This document shows, piece after piece, positions 36,994-39,977 of a DNA stretch of 39,977 bases. Origin of the DNA: Legionellaceae bacterium (GTDB lineage Bacteria; Pseudomonadota; Gammaproteobacteria; Legionellales; Legionellaceae); the NCBI GenBank assembly GCA_947477015.1, contig CANJSM010000008.1, positions 1 to 39,977 of the forward strand, in the 5' to 3' direction. Below the pieces are notes generated by a model, which made no database searches, was not told the DNA's origin, and was given only the letters and a program-made list of their open reading frames with translations. The translations under genes and the position numbers were made by a program. The first letter of the stretch is position 1; each line of letters opens with the position of its first letter.

Positions 36994-37908
36994 CTAAAAA
37001 TATCCACTGGCTAGGGTGTTGAATGCGGTGCCTGTAGGGTGTTCTTCTTGGGGATGCGTACTTTTAGTAAAGAATAGGCCTGCTTTTGTTTCTTTATGTG
37101 CGCTGATGAAAGTTTTTTTTGTACTTTCAATCTTCAGCTTTTCTTCATGTTGTATCACTAGTGCTTCGTATTTTTGATACAGTTCTTCATTGCGGGAGAT
37201 GCTTGCTCTTAACTCTTTTTCCAAGTGTGAAATGCTCGCCAGTGCTTGAAAAAAATCTTCTTTTCCACCGATGATTTCGGTTAAATGATGGTTTAGGCTT
37301 TGGCTAAACTCAGTCTGAGATCGATGGTTTTCATCCAAGCAAATAGAAAATGATTTAACCATATTGCCCAGCACGTCATTAAGTTGTTGAGACGTGTCGG
37401 CTTGTAGTTTAAGCTTGGATAATTCGTGCTCAAAACCAACTTGGTTTTTTGTCATTAACTCACTTAGACGAGTAATTTCAGCAGATAACTCGACACGGGT
37501 GGTGTTTAATTGATGAATGATACCTGTCATGAATTGTCCTAAACTCACTATTTTTGATTTGAACTGAACATGCTCGCCTCTATTGGTGGTGTGATGATCA
37601 TCTAGTCCGATACTTATCATGGCAAATAGTATTGAGCATGCACAAGAGGAGAGGATTAAAACAGTACTCAACGTTAAAATACCTATAATTAAGAGTGAAC
37701 CAAAAACGACAAGCCCACTGCTAATTTTGACCCAAAGAGAAATATTTCCCCAGCCATCCGCCATTTTTGATAAAACGCTTTGATTTTTCTTCATACTCTC
37801 CATCAATGCGTCGAGAGATGCCATTATTTCTTCTGGTGTATGTTTAGGTGATAACGGATTTTCGAGGTCGTTTGTTGTGTTGATGAGAGATGGAGTGTCG
37901 ATAGGCAT
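36994..37908 (-). CDS. Membrane-hairpin/coiled-coil protein, Inc-like, 304 aa
   Basis: Not matched to a named family. After a polar N-terminus come two adjacent hydrophobic segments (about residues 62-101), then a long predicted coiled coil (about 120-285), and a Glu/His-containing tail (HPQEEHPTGTAF). A bilobed membrane hairpin followed by a coiled coil is the layout of chlamydial Inc proteins and of Legionella LegC-type SNARE-mimic effectors; the similarity is architectural only. Start: ATG at 37908 has AAGGA seven bases upstream. The frame stays open to 38034 (TTG) with another ATG at 38007, but a promoter-like TTGAAA/TATAAA pair (38034-38029 and 38013-38008) would start transcription after that ATG. 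Upstream residues would include a second PLLSPRH motif resembling PLSPKH. Confidence 0.72.
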   Translation of the reverse strand: MPIDTPSLINTTNDLENPLSPKHTPEEIMASLDALMESMKKNQSVLSKMADGWGNISLWVKISSGLVVFGSLLIIGILTLSTVLILSSCACSILFAMISIGLDDHHTTNRGEHVQFKSKIVSLGQFMTGIIHQLNTTRVELSAEITRLSELMTKNQVGFEHELSKLKLQADTSQQLNDVLGNMVKSFSICLDENHRSQTEFSQSLNHHLTEIIGGKEDFFQALASISHLEKELRASISRNEELYQKYEALVIQHEEKLKIESTKKTFISAHKETKAGLFFTKSTHPQEEHPTGTAFNTLASGYF

Positions 37909-38007
37909 GATGGTTTCCTTACGGTGACGTGGAGATAATAATGGATAGATTTCCTGTTTTCCGCTGGTTTTAATATCTTGCCGATTAAAATCAGACGGAA
38001 TGCGCAT

Positions 38008-38034
38008 TTTATATCTTGGCTCAGGAAGTTTCAA
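38008..38034 (-). promoter_or_regulatory. Putative promoter of the Inc-like gene
   Basis: On the minus strand TTGAAA (38034-38029), a short 15-base spacer and TATAAA (38013-38008). It would give a leader of about 90 bases before the ATG at 37908. The short spacer lowers confidence. Confidence 0.35.
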
Positions 38035-38112
38035 GACCGACCGCGTGGGGCAGGTGACCTCTGTAACCGTTTTGTGTTATAAATTAATCTTGAAATCCAA
38101 AATAAAGGCTTG

Positions 38113-38142
38113 TTGACTCTTTTTTATTTCAAATGATATTAT
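38113..38142 (+). promoter_or_regulatory. Promoter of the 100-aa membrane protein gene
   Basis: TTGACT (38113-38118), an 18-base spacer and TATTAT (38137-38142), about 50 bases before the ATG. A good sigma70-type match. Confidence 0.6.
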
Positions 38143-38191
38143 TCAGCTTCCTAAGTAAAGTATCCATGCTTTTCAACAAAGGGGTAGACAG

Positions 38192-38494
38192 ATGACTGCA
38201 GTAAATAAAACCAATCGTTTTTTTGACAAAGTATATTCGAGTATTGATGAATTAGCCTTCTCGCCTCTAAGTTGGGTCCATGAAACGGATAATACCGGTT
38301 ACATGCGTATCCCTACCCAAAAACTACTGATAGCTGCATTTGTTTGGCCCATTTTACTTCCTGCAATGATTGCTACGATGGCCATAGCATTTTGTTTGGC
38401 AGGTGTCGCGGCTTTAGTCCATGGCCTTTCTTTATTAGGTGCTGCACTAACCGATGGTTTCTCGAACACAAACTCTATGGAACCGGGGCTGTAA
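38192..38494 (+). CDS. Hypothetical small membrane protein, 100 aa
   Basis: Not recognised. The N-terminal half is polar (NKTNRFFDKVYSSIDELAF). A hydrophobic half follows with two likely helices (about 46-65 and 66-88), then a polar tail. AGGGG precedes the ATG, and a good promoter lies upstream, so it is probably expressed. It diverges from the Inc-like gene across a shared spacer, which may mean joint regulation. The codon pattern is ordinary for the window. Confidence 0.65.
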   Translation: MTAVNKTNRFFDKVYSSIDELAFSPLSWVHETDNTGYMRIPTQKLLIAAFVWPILLPAMIATMAIAFCLAGVAALVHGLSLLGAALTDGFSNTNSMEPGL

Positions 38495-38570
38495 TTGCTG
38501 GTGTTGCAATACATCTAACTGTTGAGGAGTAAGCGCATTCAGCTCTTGCTCCTCACTTTAAATCACAAAC

Positions 38571-38601
38571 TGCGACAACAGTGCGTCGCATCTGCTATAA
38601 T
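38571..38601 (+). promoter_or_regulatory. Promoter with overlapping inverted repeat, RlmI-like gene
   Basis: GCGACA (38572-38577), an 18-base spacer and TATAAT (38596-38601). TGCGAC (38571-38576) and GTCGCA (38585-38590) form an inverted repeat across the -35 and spacer. The box position means translation cannot begin at the in-frame ATG codons at 38522 and 38600. Confidence 0.5.
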
Positions 38602-38638
38602 GAACAATATTTTTCATTTTGGTCAAGTCGTGTCTCTC

Positions 38639-39808
38639 ATGCAAAGTAAAATTACTTTAATTCAAGAAAAACAAGCCGCATTTTTACAAGGTCATCCTTG
38701 GATCTATCCTAATGCTATTAAAAACGCGCACCGTTGTAAGACGGGCGAGTTGGTGTCTATTGTTGATGAACAGGATCAATGCATTGCAACGGGTGTTTTT
38801 AATGAGCATTCACTCTATCGAGTACGAATTTTAGCGTATGCGGGTGATCCCATAGATCATGGTAATATTGCCTCGATCATCCATTATCGTTTACAGCAAG
38901 CCATTACACTGCGTAGTTTGCTGAATTTAGAAGCACAACAGACCAGTGCTTATCGCTTATTTAATAGTGAGGCGGATGGGTTGTCTGGTTTAACCATTGA
39001 CCGGTTTAATCAAACATTAGTTGTTTCTAGTTCTGCATTTTGGGTAGAACAGCATCGTCAAATCATTGAAGACAGTTTACAACAACTGATTAGCAATATA
39101 GATATCATTTGGTTTTCCCAAGCCAAATCGCTTAAACAAGATGGTTGGGTGGCACAAGAAGCCACGCTTAATGATCGCATCACGCAAGTTCAGGAAGCCG
39201 GTGTTCATTTTGAAATTAATTTTTTAAACACACAAAAAACCGGGCTTTTCATTGATCAACGTGAAAACCATCAGCGCATAGCAGCGCTTGCGCGTGGGAA
39301 GCGTGTGTTGGACTTGTATACTTACACCGGTGGGTTTGCATTACATGCGGCTAAAGCGGGTGCGAGTCATGTGACGGCTGTCGATAGCTCTTCTGCGGCG
39401 ATTGCACAAGCTAAAAAAAATGCGGACCTAAATCAGTTGTCTGGTATTGAGTTCATTGCGGCTGATGCCCGTGATTACCTGACTCATGCTGGCGAATATG
39501 ACATTATTATCTTAGATCCACCTAAACTCATTCCCTCTAAAAAACATTTAACGGCCGCTAAAAACTATTATCGTTTTTTACATCGAGAAATGTTTAAACA
39601 CATGAAGCCTGGTTCATTACTCATGACATGCAACTGCTCATCGGCAATCAGCAGTGCGCAGTTTAATGCGCTAGTGCAAACACAAGCACAAGTCATGGAA
39701 AAAACAGTGAGAACATTAGGAATTTATGGTCCTTCGGCGTGCCATCCAACCATTGCCAGTTTTCCAGAGGGAAATTATTTGACGGCTTTATTGCTGGCCG
39801 TTGTGTAA
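38639..39808 (+). CDS. rlmI: RlmI-like class I SAM-dependent rRNA methyltransferase (PUA plus methylase)
   Basis: 389 residues, near E. coli RlmI (396), which methylates C1962 of 23S rRNA to m5C. An N-terminal PUA-like domain (about 1-75, GHPWIYPNAI) is followed by a central domain with FNSEADGLSGLTIDRF, then the methylase: GLFIDQREN (202-210), SAM-binding VLDLYTYTGGFA (223-234), DPPK (293-296) and the catalytic-Cys motif CNCS (331-334). The frame is open from 38522, but a promoter inside that stretch makes ATG 38639 (or GTG 38630) the real start. The exact target base is inferred from the family. Confidence 0.88.
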   Translation: MQSKITLIQEKQAAFLQGHPWIYPNAIKNAHRCKTGELVSIVDEQDQCIATGVFNEHSLYRVRILAYAGDPIDHGNIASIIHYRLQQAITLRSLLNLEAQQTSAYRLFNSEADGLSGLTIDRFNQTLVVSSSAFWVEQHRQIIEDSLQQLISNIDIIWFSQAKSLKQDGWVAQEATLNDRITQVQEAGVHFEINFLNTQKTGLFIDQRENHQRIAALARGKRVLDLYTYTGGFALHAAKAGASHVTAVDSSSAAIAQAKKNADLNQLSGIEFIAADARDYLTHAGEYDIIILDPPKLIPSKKHLTAAKNYYRFLHREMFKHMKPGSLLMTCNCSSAISSAQFNALVQTQAQVMEKTVRTLGIYGPSACHPTIASFPEGNYLTALLLAVV

Positions 39809-39977
39809 CGGGGGCATATACCCTTCCACACGGCTGTCCCATTTAAATGGTTGATTTTCCCTTCTCCCCTTGGGGAGAAGGTGCCCGACAGGGCGGATGA
39901 GGGTGTCATCAGGTGGCACGGTTTTGAAAGAATGTGGTATTTTGTATTTTGGTTGAGTAAAAATATCTTGACATGCC
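39809..39977. other. Terminal spacer, no gene seen
   Basis: After the RlmI-like gene the window holds a GC-rich REP-like repeat (listed separately) and an AT-rich end finishing with TTGACA, a possible -35 for a gene beyond the window. Confidence 0.4.
39858..39904. repeat. REP-like palindromic element
   Basis: CCTTCTCCCC (39860-39869) and GGGGAGAAGG (39872-39881) form a perfect 10-pair stem around TT. GTGCCCGACAGGGCGGATGAGGG follows in two parts: GCCC/GGGC forms a second small stem. This CCCTTCTCCCC...GCGGATGAGGG pattern is a widely scattered intergenic element in proteobacteria. It lies just downstream of a gene, a usual REP position. Confidence 0.6.

Noticed and set aside
38522-38638. 39-residue N-terminal extension of the RlmI-like protein
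   Set aside because: A good promoter lies inside this stretch, so its transcript would start downstream.

Overview
The window reads as housekeeping chromosome of a gammaproteobacterium of the Legionella/Coxiella type (order Legionellales), moderately AT-rich. Three things suggest this. First, the core genes (rho, ubiD-fre, map, tpiA-secG, a complete 14-gene nuo operon with separate nuoC and nuoD, rimP-nusA-infB-rbfA-truB) are gammaproteobacterial in sequence. Second, they are interrupted by lineage-restricted hypothetical proteins rich in coiled coils, some with membrane hairpins or Glu-rich C-terminal tails like Dot/Icm (type IVB) substrates. Third, the intergenic repeats are short palindromes of a kind I associate with such genomes. 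Genus and species cannot be fixed from sequence alone, and no secretion-system gene is present here.

Layout. 1-4983: rho, a minus-strand hypothetical, then ubiD-fre and a small membrane protein. 4984-8376, all minus strand: a lytic transglycosylase overlapping a fused MsrB-MsrA, a 340-bp repeat-bearing spacer, then map and hspQ. 8535-25057: a coiled-coil hypothetical, tpiA-secG, tRNA-Leu(GAG), then nuoA to nuoN. 25182-28787: a divergent pair, a probable tRNA-dependent cyclodipeptide synthase with a long C-terminal extension (minus) and a soluble hybrid histidine kinase (plus). 28837-34830: initiator tRNA, a terminator, then rimP-nusA-infB-rbfA-truB. 34810-38494: accessory block with a 2H phosphoesterase-like protein, a large effector-like hypothetical, an Inc-like membrane/coiled-coil protein and a small membrane protein. 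38639-39808: an RlmI-like rRNA methyltransferase, followed by a REP-like palindrome.

How the parts work together. The nuo operon encodes respiratory complex I. UbiD makes the ubiquinone that complex I reduces. SecG belongs to the Sec translocon. The rimP-truB block covers ribosome maturation, transcription elongation and translation initiation. E. coli has secG-leuU and metY-rimP-nusA close together; here the nuo operon and two accessory genes lie between the same two landmarks.

Most interesting items: (1) the cyclodipeptide-synthase-like gene; (2) the 2H-phosphoesterase gene translationally linked to an effector-like gene; (3) a hairpin over the hspQ ribosome-binding site that could be an RNA thermometer; (4) a long hairpin over the rimP start; (5) several candidate type IVB effectors; (6) a MITE-like element with TA flanks. 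No CRISPR array, rRNA, transposase gene, prophage or clear pseudogene was seen.
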